DNA of 64,000 nt from Afifella pfennigii DSM 17143 (GTDB taxonomy: Bacteria; Pseudomonadota; Alphaproteobacteria; Rhizobiales; Afifellaceae), in NCBI RefSeq assembly GCF_000688515.1, contig NZ_JHZK01000001.1, forward strand, positions 248,001 to 312,000, read 5' to 3'. The notes below the pieces were generated by a model that worked only from the letters and a program-made list of their open reading frames with translations, was not told the DNA's origin and searched no databases. This document shows, piece after piece, positions 41,958 through 50,657 of this stretch. The position numbers and the translations under genes are program-made. The first letter of the stretch is position 1. Each line of letters begins with the position of its first letter.

Positions 41958-43580
41958 GTGGCAACCGGGAAATTCAAGATCGCTCTTCTTGTCGACCGCC
42001 CGCAAGAGGCGTTCCCAGCCGTCGCCGCCGTGGCGCGTCGGCTCCAGCAGGATCCGCAAGTGGAGCTCATGCTCGCGCCCCTGCCGCCCTCGCAGGGCCC
42101 GGCGGAGGCGCAAGGCGGCCCGCCGCACAACGGCGCGACATCCAAGCTCCTGGAAAGGATCGGCAAGGCCGAGGCGCAGATCCTGCCGCGCGCCCGGGCG
42201 GCGCGCAGGCGGCGCGCGCCGCTCCCCTCCCTGCCGAGCTGTGAGCTTGCCGCCCCGCAGGGCGAGCCTTCCAAGGCGGATCCGAGCCTTGATCTCATCC
42301 TCGATCTCAGCCGGTCCGCCCCGCCGCGCCTGGCGCGGCTGGCACGCCATGGCATGTGGCGGCTCGGCCCGCCTCGCGCCGCCGAGGGCGCCGGCGGCCC
42401 GATTGGCTTCTGGGATATCCGCGCACGCAACGGCGTGTCGGAAATCGTGCTCGCGAGGATCGGCGCGGACGGGCGGGAGGAGGCCGCCGCCCGCGCTTTC
42501 TTCCAGACCCGCAAATCCTTTAGCGAGAACCGGGATTTTCTTGCCGAGAAGAGCGCCGCTCTGGTGCAACGGGAAGTGCGGCGCCTCCTCGTCGGGGCGG
42601 CGAGCCAGGCCGAGCCCGGCGTGACCGGCGCATCCGGCGTCCAGGCCGCCGCGAGCACGCCCTCTCGCATCACCAACGCGGATCTATTGGCCTATCTCGG
42701 CGCTGTCGGCCGCAATTACGGCATGATGACCTACAAGCATGCGCGCCGCTTCGCCCGGATGCGCTACAATTCCTGGTCGCTGTTTGTCGGCGAGGGCGAT
42801 TTTTTGAGCGCCGACCTTGCCAAGCTGCGCGAGATTCGCCCGACCGCGGGAGAATATTGGGCCGACCCGTTTCTCTACCGCGCCAAGGGCGACGACGGCA
42901 TCTACATCTTCTACGAGAGCTTCGTCTACGAGACCCGCAAGGGCAAGCTCTGCGTCGGCCGCCTCGGGCCCGATGGGGGCTTTTCCTATCTCGGGGACGT
43001 CATGGGCGGCGGCGACCATCTTTCCTTCCCTTTCGTCATGGAGCACGAGGGCCGGCTTCTGATGATCCCGGAGACCAGTTCGCGGCGGCGTCTGGAGGTC
43101 TGGGAATGCGTCGACTTCCCGCTGCGATGGGAGATGCGCCATACCGCGCTGGAAGGCACCAATTGCGCCGATAGCAGCATCGTTGAGGTCGACGGCCAAT
43201 GGTGGCTCTTCACCAATATGGGCACCGACACCTTCAACGACCACAATTCGGAGCTGCACGTCTTTCAGATCGACTCCCCTGAGCTGAAGGAACTCGTCCC
43301 GCATGCCTGGAACCCGGTCGTCGTCGATGCCCGCCTGGCGCGCAACGGCGGCAGGGTGAGCAGGCGCAGCGGCAGATTGCTGCGTTTCGCCCAGGACAAT
43401 TCCTTCAGCTACGGTTCGGCCCTGTCGATCATGGAGGTGACCGAGCTCAGCCCCAAGACCTATTCGGAGCGGCTCCTCCGCCGCATCGAGCCCGATTTCG
43501 CCCCTGGCATCAATGGCTGCCATCACCTCGATTACAGCGGCGAGACCTTCGTGATCGATGGGCTGCGCGAATACGGTTGA
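41958..43580 (+). CDS. GINT1-like glycan-processing protein with N-terminal extension
   Basis: About 540 residues. Residues 1-215 look like a degraded formyltransferase/glycosyltransferase-like N-terminal domain (KIALLVDRPQEAFPAV at the start) with Pro/Arg-rich inserts. The C-terminal half (about 255-540) has the GINT1/glucosamine-inositolphosphorylceramide-transferase N-domain pattern: FLSADLAKLREIRPTAGEYW, ADPFLYRAKGDDGIYIFYES, HLSFPFVMEHEGRLLMIPE, a five-bladed beta-propeller. Bacterial relatives occur in surface-glycan loci; the activity is not proven. The GTG at 41958 follows GGAAAGG; a TTG one codon earlier is possible. Confidence 0.7.
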   Translation: MATGKFKIALLVDRPQEAFPAVAAVARRLQQDPQVELMLAPLPPSQGPAEAQGGPPHNGATSKLLERIGKAEAQILPRARAARRRRAPLPSLPSCELAAPQGEPSKADPSLDLILDLSRSAPPRLARLARHGMWRLGPPRAAEGAGGPIGFWDIRARNGVSEIVLARIGADGREEAAARAFFQTRKSFSENRDFLAEKSAALVQREVRRLLVGAASQAEPGVTGASGVQAAASTPSRITNADLLAYLGAVGRNYGMMTYKHARRFARMRYNSWSLFVGEGDFLSADLAKLREIRPTAGEYWADPFLYRAKGDDGIYIFYESFVYETRKGKLCVGRLGPDGGFSYLGDVMGGGDHLSFPFVMEHEGRLLMIPETSSRRRLEVWECVDFPLRWEMRHTALEGTNCADSSIVEVDGQWWLFTNMGTDTFNDHNSELHVFQIDSPELKELVPHAWNPVVVDARLARNGGRVSRRSGRLLRFAQDNSFSYGSALSIMEVTELSPKTYSERLLRRIEPDFAPGINGCHHLDYSGETFVIDGLREYG

Positions 43581-43679
43581 GGCCGGCAACGGCGCCGGCG
43601 CATCCGCGCCTTGCAGCCCGCGACACCCTGCGCCGCGTTTGCGCCCGCCCTCGCCCGGCCGACCTCCGGCGCCGGAGCC

Positions 43680-45032
43680 TCAGGAAACCCGCTCGCCCTG
43701 TTCGGCGGTCTGCAATTCCGGCGCCTGTTGCGCCTTCTTGGCCAGGCGCATGCGGAAATACCGGTTGGTGAACAGCGTCACGGCCTCGCGCAGCGGATAG
43801 GAGGCCGCCAACAGCAGCAAGGTCCATTCGCCCGGCCGGATCGCCAGGATCGCCATATAGGCGCCGGTGATACCGAAGCGCGCCAGGTTGGAATAGACCG
43901 GGACCTCGATCCGCCCGTCCCTGAAGAAGATGGAGGAATACTGCGCCAACACGCCGACGCTGTAGATGCCCATCCCGGCGAAGATGACGAAGGAAATCGG
44001 ATAGGCGGTCTCGTAGAATCCCGGCAGCACTTCCATGAAATAGTATTTGGACAGAACCGCGACGGCCACGCCCACCGCCGTCATGGCCACGAAGGCGACG
44101 CTCATCTGCATCGCGGTCGGCTCAAGCCGCGAAAGCCGGCTGAAATAGATGGTGAGGGTCGGCTTCACCAGATTGAGCAACAGCCGCCCCGTGGAGATCG
44201 CGATCGTGTAGACCGCCAGCGTATCCAGATCGAACAGATAGGCGACGAGGAACTTGTCGGCGTGCTCCAGGAGCAGGTTGGGCGCGCCGCTGACGCTGAG
44301 ATGGTTGCTCTCGCGAAAAATCTCCTTGGGATAGTCGTCTGAGCGCACGAACAGGTCCCGGTAGCGGGAGAGATAGATCATGTTCACGATACAGTGCAGG
44401 GAAAGGCCTGCGATGAAGAAATCGATCTCCGAGAACCCGACGCTCAGCATGAACAGCGCGGTGAGCGCGATCAGCGTGTACTTGAAGGACGTGAGAAAGC
44501 AGTTCAGCCGGAACCAGCCTCGCGCCTGGTTGATCTGCTCGTACATCTCGGTCGGCGCGCGGATCGGAATCCAGAACGAGGCGACGAGGATCGCCGGCGC
44601 CAGCGGATTGTCCTTGGCAAAAAGATAGGCGCTGACGCCCAGGCCGAGCACGACGCCGATCAACGACCACCGCATGCGATGCAGCAGGAGAGGCCGGAAG
44701 ACCTCCTCGTGGCCCTTGAGCACGTAGCGGATGACGATCTTGCTGGTGTCCTCCAGCGAGAACAGCGACAGCAACCCGACGATCGACAGGAAGATCCGAA
44801 ACCGTCCCGCCGCCTCCAGATCCACCAGCCAGGCGATGATGAGGATGGTGATATAGTTCGAAAGGCCGGGAGCCAGCGACGTCCCGAGCGCCCACGGGGC
44901 ATTGGACATCGTGTACCAGGCGAAGGACTTAAGGCGTCCCATCCAGCCCTGTTCGACAGACAAGCTCACGGCGCCCGCATCCCGAGAGGCTGAGGAAAAC
45001 GAAACGGTCCCGGGCGCCGCTCCGGCCGCCAT
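43680..45032 (-). CDS. Second lipid-linked oligosaccharide flippase (Wzx/PST type)
   Basis: About 450 residues, around 12 membrane segments, paralogous to the gene at 23860-25149. Shared landmarks are AP-W-x-L-x-x-S-L-x-x-GLSNYI, IYAQ/MYEQINQARxxFR, ADKFLVAYLFDLDTLAVYTI with the following ISTGRLLLNLVKP, and the closing SYPLREAVTL. Two flippases in one region imply two repeat units or one flippase per lipid carrier. Start uncertain: ATG 45032, GTG 45062 and ATG 44942 all remain in frame. It is convergent with the GINT1-like gene. Confidence 0.82.
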   Translation of the reverse strand: MAAGAAPGTVSFSSASRDAGAVSLSVEQGWMGRLKSFAWYTMSNAPWALGTSLAPGLSNYITILIIAWLVDLEAAGRFRIFLSIVGLLSLFSLEDTSKIVIRYVLKGHEEVFRPLLLHRMRWSLIGVVLGLGVSAYLFAKDNPLAPAILVASFWIPIRAPTEMYEQINQARGWFRLNCFLTSFKYTLIALTALFMLSVGFSEIDFFIAGLSLHCIVNMIYLSRYRDLFVRSDDYPKEIFRESNHLSVSGAPNLLLEHADKFLVAYLFDLDTLAVYTIAISTGRLLLNLVKPTLTIYFSRLSRLEPTAMQMSVAFVAMTAVGVAVAVLSKYYFMEVLPGFYETAYPISFVIFAGMGIYSVGVLAQYSSIFFRDGRIEVPVYSNLARFGITGAYMAILAIRPGEWTLLLLAASYPLREAVTLFTNRYFRMRLAKKAQQAPELQTAEQGERVS

Positions 45033-45521
45033 GCGACCTGCCGCAAGGCTTGCGCCCGACACCCTCGCGTCGCCGCAAGCGGCATGCGGAGAAAGCCGGC
45101 GACGTCGTTTACCATGAAACCAAAAAGCCGCTGCCCCGGAGCGCCGTCCGCGGAGCGGCGGCGTCCCGGGATCGATCCTCGGCGATCAGCCGATATCGGA
45201 GCATCGCTCAGTCCGACCTCCGTCCCTTGCGCGGCGGGCGCACTCTCGGCGCGCTGCCTGGTTGGCCGCTGGTTCATCTGATGCCAGGGCGGTCCGAATG
45301 CATACTCTACCAACAGCCTTTCGGCCAATTGAAAACTATAGATGGCGGTAACCTGGCACCTCTTGCCGGGCGGAGATTGACGCCTACAACCTAGGTTCAG
45401 CGCAACCTCAGTCACCTTGAAAAGACGGTACCGCTGGGGCAACTTGCTTGCTCAAAGCGAGCTTGATCTGTGCGGTGGGGCAAGGCGCATGGTGTAGTAA
45501 CCGAGCCTATTGGGGGCTGTG
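45033..45521. promoter_or_regulatory. Divergent region before the acyltransferase-like gene
   Basis: About 490 bp between the leftward flippase and the rightward three-gene operon. No gene is supported. The promoter of the rightward operon should lie in the last 150 bp; an imperfect hairpin (GCTTGCTCAAAGCGAGC) is found near 45446. Nothing else stands out. Confidence 0.4.
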
Positions 45522-46382
45522 ATGCTGGTTTTATCCGAACGTAAGGGCGCGCTGACCAAACACGACATTTGGTTCGCCCCCGCGCCAAGGTCTGTTCAAG
45601 CCCTCACTCTTAGCAAGTTCTACCAGTGCGGAAGTTCTAGCTTCCATCCTCTCTTCATCCGGGAAACGTTTCCGACCCTTCTCATCGATCTGCGTCAATC
45701 GGAAGAGGACATCAACGCGGCCATCTCCAAGACCCCGGCCTCCCACATCAAGCGGGCGCGCAGAGACGGCGTCATCGTTTCCCCGATCAGCGATTACGAG
45801 GAATATGCCGGCTTTTACAACGCCATCACCGGCGCGATCGGGCGCCCGCAATTGGGCAAGCGGCCCAAGGGATGGAACACCGACATCCGGGCCTTCGGCG
45901 CGCTCTTTGAAGATAAGTGGCTGGCGATGCACAGCTATATCTGCGACCGGGAGGCAAAGCGGGCACGGCTCCTGCATTCCGTCTCCACCTTCCGCTCTCA
46001 GGAGGATACGGCGAAGCGGAATTTCTTGGGGCGGGCGAACCGCCTGCTGCATCACCGCTGCATGATGCTTTTCCGCGAGGAAGGCTTTCAAACCTACGAC
46101 TTCGGTGGCTACCGCCCCGAGAGCCCCGATCCGGAAATCCGCGGCATCGCCCGTTTCAAGGAAGGCTTCGGCGGCACCAGGCGGCTCGAATACCACTACG
46201 TGTCCATCCCGCGATGGCTTCTGACGCAAGCCCAGACGCTGCTTCGCCGCGGCCGCAGATCGGCCGGTCCTTCCGCCGGGCAGCGCGATAACTCCCATGC
46301 GGCCGCAACCAACCCCTCCCCCGCCCCCGCCGCGCCCGCATCGGCGCGGCTCGCCGCCTACGACACGACCACGACCAAATAG
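45522..46382 (+). CDS. GNAT/FemAB-like acyltransferase of the polysaccharide cluster
   Basis: About 286 residues with the tandem-GNAT pattern of BioF2/FemAB-like acyltransferases: PTLLIDLRQSEEDINAAISK, HIKRARRDGVIVSPISDYEE (the common K-R-A-R-R-x-G stretch), WLAMHSYICDREAKRARLLH and the C-terminal DFGGYRPESPDPEIRGIARF with KEGFGG (the usual F-K-x-x-F-G-G). Relatives transfer acetyl or aminoacyl groups to sugars or amino sugars. The last 50 residues are a Ser/Ala/Pro-rich tail. ATG 45522 is assumed, two in-frame upstream codons being weaker. It heads an operon with a glycosyltransferase and an ATP-grasp gene. Confidence 0.75.
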   Translation: MLVLSERKGALTKHDIWFAPAPRSVQALTLSKFYQCGSSSFHPLFIRETFPTLLIDLRQSEEDINAAISKTPASHIKRARRDGVIVSPISDYEEYAGFYNAITGAIGRPQLGKRPKGWNTDIRAFGALFEDKWLAMHSYICDREAKRARLLHSVSTFRSQEDTAKRNFLGRANRLLHHRCMMLFREEGFQTYDFGGYRPESPDPEIRGIARFKEGFGGTRRLEYHYVSIPRWLLTQAQTLLRRGRRSAGPSAGQRDNSHAAATNPSPAPAAPASARLAAYDTTTTK

Positions 46383-46439
46383 CCACCGAGCCGCGAGTTG
46401 CTCTTCTCGCCAGGACCAGCACGCAGGAGTTGCAACGAG

Positions 46440-47618
46440 ATGGCGCGCGCAGGACGAAGCCTCGTGCTGTTCACCGAGTTCGGGGCGACCATCGAGCGGG
46501 GCCAGCGTTTTGGGCTGCTCTTGCGCAACATGGCGATTTACGAGCGCTTGATCGCCGACGGCACGTTCGACGACGTCTATTGGTTCATGTACGGCCGGGA
46601 CGACCCGCAGGACCTGCAAGCCCTGCAAGAGAAGGGCGAAGTCCATCCGCGGCTGCATGTCCTGGCGCCGCCCGCGTCTTGGCGCGGCCCTTTCAGCGCC
46701 CTCTTCTACTCTTTGCTCGGGCCGCTCGTTCACAGGAAGGTCTTGGCGCGCGCGACGGCCTACAAGACCGCGCAGGTGACCGGCTCCTGGACCGCCCTCA
46801 TCGCCAAGGCGCTCTTTCGGCGGCCCTTGCTGTTCAGGCTCGGCTATCCGCTCTCCGTGCGCTTCCGTTCGGAGAACGCCACGCTCAAATACTGGCTCGC
46901 CTCCGTCATCGAGTTCCTGCTGGTGCGCTTTTCCGACATGACGGTCGTCTCGTCCTCCGTCATGCAGGGTTACTATCGGCGCTATTCCTCGAAGGCGCAG
47001 ATCAACTTGCTTCCGAGCTATATCGACATGGCGCATTGCGATCCGGTCCAGGCCTACAGCCGCGATCTTCCTATCCTCTATGTCGGCCGGCTGGAGCCGG
47101 TGAAGAACATCGAGGCCCTCATCCGCGCCAGCGCGAAGCTTGATGTCGAGGTCGACCTTTACGGGCGCGGATCGCTGGATGAAGAGCTTCGCGCCTTGGC
47201 GAAGCGCGAGGCTGCGCGCGTCAATTTCAAGGGCGTCGTTCCAAATCATGAACTCCTCGCCCTCTACAGCCGTTACACCTTCTGCGTTCTGTGCTCCACG
47301 CGCGAGGGCATGCCGAAATCGCTGATCGAGGCCATGGGCGCCGGTCTCATCTGCATCTGCACCCCGACCGACGGGGCCTGCGAGCTCATTACCGACGGCG
47401 TGACGGGTTATCTGACCGAGGGTTTCGATGCCGAAGCCATCGCGGAAAGGCTTTCATGGGTCTTGGAGAACTTCGACCCGCAGGTCGGCAGGCGCGCCCG
47501 CGAGGCGATGCTGAGCCGCAGCAGCTTGGAGAGCGCCGCCGAGTTGGAGCGTTCCTATTTCGAGGCCATCGTAGGCGAACCCCTCACCCCATCGGATTCC
47601 CTCGTTCATGAGCATTGA
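46440..47618 (+). CDS. GT4-family glycosyltransferase
   Basis: 392 residues with a GT-B fold. Donor-site motifs are ILYVGRLEPVKNIEALIRA, VDLYGRGSLDEELR, and VLCSTREGMPKSLIEAMGAG with the E-x7-E pair. The N-terminal acceptor half (LVLFTEFGATIERGQRFGLL) differs from the GT4 enzyme at 19178-20311, so it is a different transferase. AGGAG lies 9 nt before ATG 46440. Its end overlaps the following ATP-grasp gene by 11 bp. Confidence 0.88.
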   Translation: MARAGRSLVLFTEFGATIERGQRFGLLLRNMAIYERLIADGTFDDVYWFMYGRDDPQDLQALQEKGEVHPRLHVLAPPASWRGPFSALFYSLLGPLVHRKVLARATAYKTAQVTGSWTALIAKALFRRPLLFRLGYPLSVRFRSENATLKYWLASVIEFLLVRFSDMTVVSSSVMQGYYRRYSSKAQINLLPSYIDMAHCDPVQAYSRDLPILYVGRLEPVKNIEALIRASAKLDVEVDLYGRGSLDEELRALAKREAARVNFKGVVPNHELLALYSRYTFCVLCSTREGMPKSLIEAMGAGLICICTPTDGACELITDGVTGYLTEGFDAEAIAERLSWVLENFDPQVGRRAREAMLSRSSLESAAELERSYFEAIVGEPLTPSDSLVHEH

Positions 47619-48822
47619 CACCTCCACCCCGGTCCTTTGCCTCGGCGGCCGGGAGAACACGCTCTCCGTCGTTCGCAATCTCGCACGTTACGGCGTGCGC
47701 GTTTCCGTCAGCGGTCCGCCGAACTGCCTCGGCATGTATTCCCGGCACTGCCACCGTTCCGTGCCCGTCCCGGAGGACGTCGCGCCACTCAGATTCTGGG
47801 AAGACACGCTTCTGCGCGGGCACGAATTCGAAGGGCATATTGTCTTTGCCTGCAACGACGAGGCTATCGAATTCGTGTGCAAGCACCGCGACGAGCTGGC
47901 GCAAAGATACATTCTCGACGATTTCGATCCGCAGATGCATCTCGCCATGCTCGACAAGCAGAAGACGCTGGAGATGGCCAGGTCGGTCGGCGTCGGAGTG
48001 CCGGAGTTCTGGAAGGTGAAGACCGAGGCGGATCTGGAGGAGGCCCTCGGCCACGTCCGCTTTCCGGCGATGGTCAAGCCCCTCCATTCGCATCACTTCG
48101 CCCGCATCTTCGGCCGCAAGCTGTTCATCGTGGAAGACGGCGTCGAGGAGCTGCGCGCGCGCGTCCGCCAGGCATGGGAAGCCGGCCAGGAGGTGATGAT
48201 CGTGGAGATGATCCCTGGCCCGGACAACCTCCTGTGCAGCTACTACACCTATATCGATAAGGACGGCGAATACCTCTACCATTTCACCAAGCGCATCGTG
48301 CGGCGCTACCCGACCAATCGCGGCGGCGCCACCTCCCACCGCACCGACGACGTTCCGGAGGTCGCCGAGGCGAGCCGCCGGTTTCTCGCCGGGATCGGCT
48401 TCCGCGGGATCGGCCAGGTGGAGTTCAAGCGCGACCCGCGCGACGGCATCCTGAAGGTCATCGAGAACAACACAAGGTTTGTCGCCGGCCACGAGCTCGT
48501 GGTGCGATCGGGGCTGTCCATCGACTGGGTTCTTTATCGCTATCTGACCGGTCAGCGGATGCCCCTTCAGACAAAGTTCAATCCCCGGCTGGGCATGGTC
48601 AGCCCTCCCCGCGATTTTCTCGCCTTCCTCCAGCTGCGCCGGCGCGGGGAATTGTCGTTCCTGGGCTGGCTGCGCAGCCTTATGGCGTTGCCGCAGGTGT
48701 TCCCGGTCTTCTGGATGAGCGACCCCATGCCGTTCCTGATGTCCGGGCGGGGTCTTCTGGGGCGCATCCGTCGCTCCCAGGGGCACCAGCAGGAAACCCC
48801 GAGCCACGCCGCCTCAGGCTGA
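47608..48822 (+). CDS. ATP-grasp carboxylate-amine ligase of the polysaccharide cluster
   Basis: 404 residues: a Rossmann-like pre-ATP-grasp domain (VLCLGGRENTLSVVRNLARY, FACNDEAIEF), then an ATP-grasp domain (FPAMVKPLHSHHFARIFGRK, QEVMIVEMIPGPDNLLCSYY) and a metal-binding end (GIGQVEFKRDPRDG, KVIENNTRFVAGHEL). This resembles capsule-cluster ligases that join amino acids to uronic acids through an amide bond. The UDP-uronic-acid enzyme at 25159 could supply such a carboxyl group, which is an inference. Translation is coupled to the glycosyltransferase. No terminator is evident after 48822. Confidence 0.8.
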   Translation: MSIDTSTPVLCLGGRENTLSVVRNLARYGVRVSVSGPPNCLGMYSRHCHRSVPVPEDVAPLRFWEDTLLRGHEFEGHIVFACNDEAIEFVCKHRDELAQRYILDDFDPQMHLAMLDKQKTLEMARSVGVGVPEFWKVKTEADLEEALGHVRFPAMVKPLHSHHFARIFGRKLFIVEDGVEELRARVRQAWEAGQEVMIVEMIPGPDNLLCSYYTYIDKDGEYLYHFTKRIVRRYPTNRGGATSHRTDDVPEVAEASRRFLAGIGFRGIGQVEFKRDPRDGILKVIENNTRFVAGHELVVRSGLSIDWVLYRYLTGQRMPLQTKFNPRLGMVSPPRDFLAFLQLRRRGELSFLGWLRSLMALPQVFPVFWMSDPMPFLMSGRGLLGRIRRSQGHQQETPSHAASG

Positions 48823-48889
48823 GGCTCTGCCCCGCCGGCACAAGACGCGCCTCGCCGGCGAGGCCGCGCTGGCGCGGCCCCGCGCGCCT

Positions 48890-49675
48890 TCAGATGCTGG
48901 CGATGAGGCCACCGTCGACGCGCAGGATCGAGCCGGTGATATAGGCGGCGCGCTTGCTGGCCAGGAAGGCGACGGCATCGGCGTATTCGCGCGGCTCGCC
49001 GTAGCGCCCGGCCGGAATGGCGGCAAGGCTCGCCCTTTCCACCTCTTCGGGCGTGCGGCCCTCCCGCTCGGCCTTTTTCTCGTCGAGAAAGCGCACCCTT
49101 TTCGTGGCGATGCGGCCGGGCACCACGATATTGGCCGTCACCCCCTCGCCCGCCACTTCCCGTGCCAGGGTCTTCGACCAGCCGAGAAGCGTCATTCGAA
49201 GGGCGTTGGAGATGCCCAGATTGGGGATCGGCGAGACGACGCCGGAGGAGGCGCTGGTGACGATGCGGCCCCAGCCCCGCGCGCGCATGCCCGGCAGCAC
49301 CCGGTCGGTGATGGCGATGACGGATAGGATCATCGCCTCGAACTCGCTGCGCCACAGCTCCGTCTCGTTGCCGGCGGCCGGCGTCGGCGGCGGCCCGCCG
49401 GTGATGTTGACGAGGATATCGACGGGCCCGAGCGCTTCTTCCACCTTCCGCGCCTTGGCGTCGATCGCGGCGAGATCGGCGAGCTCCCAGGAGAGCGCCA
49501 TGGCCGTGCCGCCCACCCTTTCGATCGCCTCCGCATGCGCCTTCGCCGTATCTTCGCTGTGGTCGGCAAGGGCCACCTTGGCCCCCTCCTCCGCCAGGGT
49601 CGTGGCGATGGCGCCGCCGAGCCCGCCGCCGGCGCCGAGCACCAGCGCCGTCTTGCCGCCGATTCCCAGATCCAT
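48890..49675 (-). CDS. Divergent SDR oxidoreductase without the catalytic Tyr-Lys pair
   Basis: 261 residues with a complete SDR Rossmann core: nucleotide motif GAGGGLGG, then DILVNITGG and the end AYITGSILRVDGG. At the active site, where classical SDRs have Y-x-x-x-K, this reads GISNALRMTLLGWSKTLA, so neither Tyr nor Lys is in place. The S-N-A-L-R form occurs in a recognised divergent SDR subgroup of uncertain mechanism. It is the last gene of the leftward M20/DapA/SDR unit; GAGGGAG precedes the ATG, 12 bp after the DapA-family stop. Confidence 0.82.
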   Translation of the reverse strand: MDLGIGGKTALVLGAGGGLGGAIATTLAEEGAKVALADHSEDTAKAHAEAIERVGGTAMALSWELADLAAIDAKARKVEEALGPVDILVNITGGPPPTPAAGNETELWRSEFEAMILSVIAITDRVLPGMRARGWGRIVTSASSGVVSPIPNLGISNALRMTLLGWSKTLAREVAGEGVTANIVVPGRIATKRVRFLDEKKAEREGRTPEEVERASLAAIPAGRYGEPREYADAVAFLASKRAAYITGSILRVDGGLIASI

Positions 49676-49687
49676 CTTATCGCTCCC

Positions 49688-50614
49688 TCAGGCCGCGTTG
49701 CTGCGGCCGATACCGGCGGAGGCTTCCGCGATGGCGGCCACGACCGGCGCCAGTTCTTGCCTTGCCCCCGCATCCAGGTCGCGCAGCGGCGGGCGCACCC
49801 GCCCACCGCGAAAGCCCCGCAGATTCATCGCCGCCTTGGTGCTCTGCGGCTGGCCGTGGCGCCGCGCCATGGCGCGAAACGGATACCAAAGGCGCTGCAA
49901 CTCGCCCGCGCGCGCCGCCTCGTCCGCTGCGAGCGCCGCATAGGCGGCCCGGATCAGTTCGGGGAAGGCGCAGCTATTGGTGGAGCTCAGCCCGTCGAAG
50001 CCGGCGCTGAGCGGTCCCAGGAAGGCCAGGTCGGAGGCGCAGAAAAGCCGCAGCCGGCCGTTCAGGCGGCTGGCGAGGACGTCGATGGCCGTCGGCGACA
50101 GATCGCCCTGCTTGAGGGCGACGATGCCGTCGATTTCGGCAAGGCGCTCCAGCACGCCCGGCGACAGGGTGATGCCGATGCCCGGCGCGTTGTAGATGAC
50201 GATGCCGGTGCGCGAGCGCGGCGCCATCGCCTGAAAGAAGGCGACGATCTGGTCCTCCGTCACTTCCGAGACATAGGGCGCCGTCACCATCGGCGCGCCG
50301 CCGAGCGAGCTGGCGAGCTCGGTCAGTTCGCCCACCGCCCGCGGATCGGAATCGGCCGTGCACAGCATCACCGGCAGCCGGTCTCCGACGAGCTCCATCA
50401 CCCGGCCAAAGAGCTCGGCGCGCTCCTCAAGGCGCATCGTCGGAAACTCGCCATAGGTGCCGCCGATGAGGATGCCGTCATAGCCAAGGTCGATGACCCG
50501 GCCGAGATTTTCCTCAAGCGCGGAAAAGTCGATCGTCCCGTCATCGGCAAAGGGCGTGACGGCGATATTGAAAAGGCCCTTCAGTCTTTCCTGGCTCTCG
50601 GCGATATCCTTCAT
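49688..50614 (-). CDS. DapA/N-acetylneuraminate-lyase family enzyme
   Basis: 308 residues, a TIM-barrel class I aldolase/lyase: GGTYGEFPTMRLEERAELF (family G-x-T-x-E), the Tyr in GIVIYNAPGIGI, and the Schiff-base Lys in IVALKQGDLSPTAI. Family members add or cleave pyruvate-type units (dihydrodipicolinate synthase, KDG aldolase, D-glucarate dehydratase). The context is catabolic and unlinked to lysine synthesis, so cleavage or dehydration of an imported acid is more likely. ATG 50614 follows GAAGGA. It lies between the M20 and SDR genes in one unit. Confidence 0.87.
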   Translation of the reverse strand: MKDIAESQERLKGLFNIAVTPFADDGTIDFSALEENLGRVIDLGYDGILIGGTYGEFPTMRLEERAELFGRVMELVGDRLPVMLCTADSDPRAVGELTELASSLGGAPMVTAPYVSEVTEDQIVAFFQAMAPRSRTGIVIYNAPGIGITLSPGVLERLAEIDGIVALKQGDLSPTAIDVLASRLNGRLRLFCASDLAFLGPLSAGFDGLSSTNSCAFPELIRAAYAALAADEAARAGELQRLWYPFRAMARRHGQPQSTKAAMNLRGFRGGRVRPPLRDLDAGARQELAPVVAAIAEASAGIGRSNAA

Positions 50615-50657
50615 GTCGCAATCCTTCGTTTTCCCGCCGGGCCGGCGGGCCAAAGCT

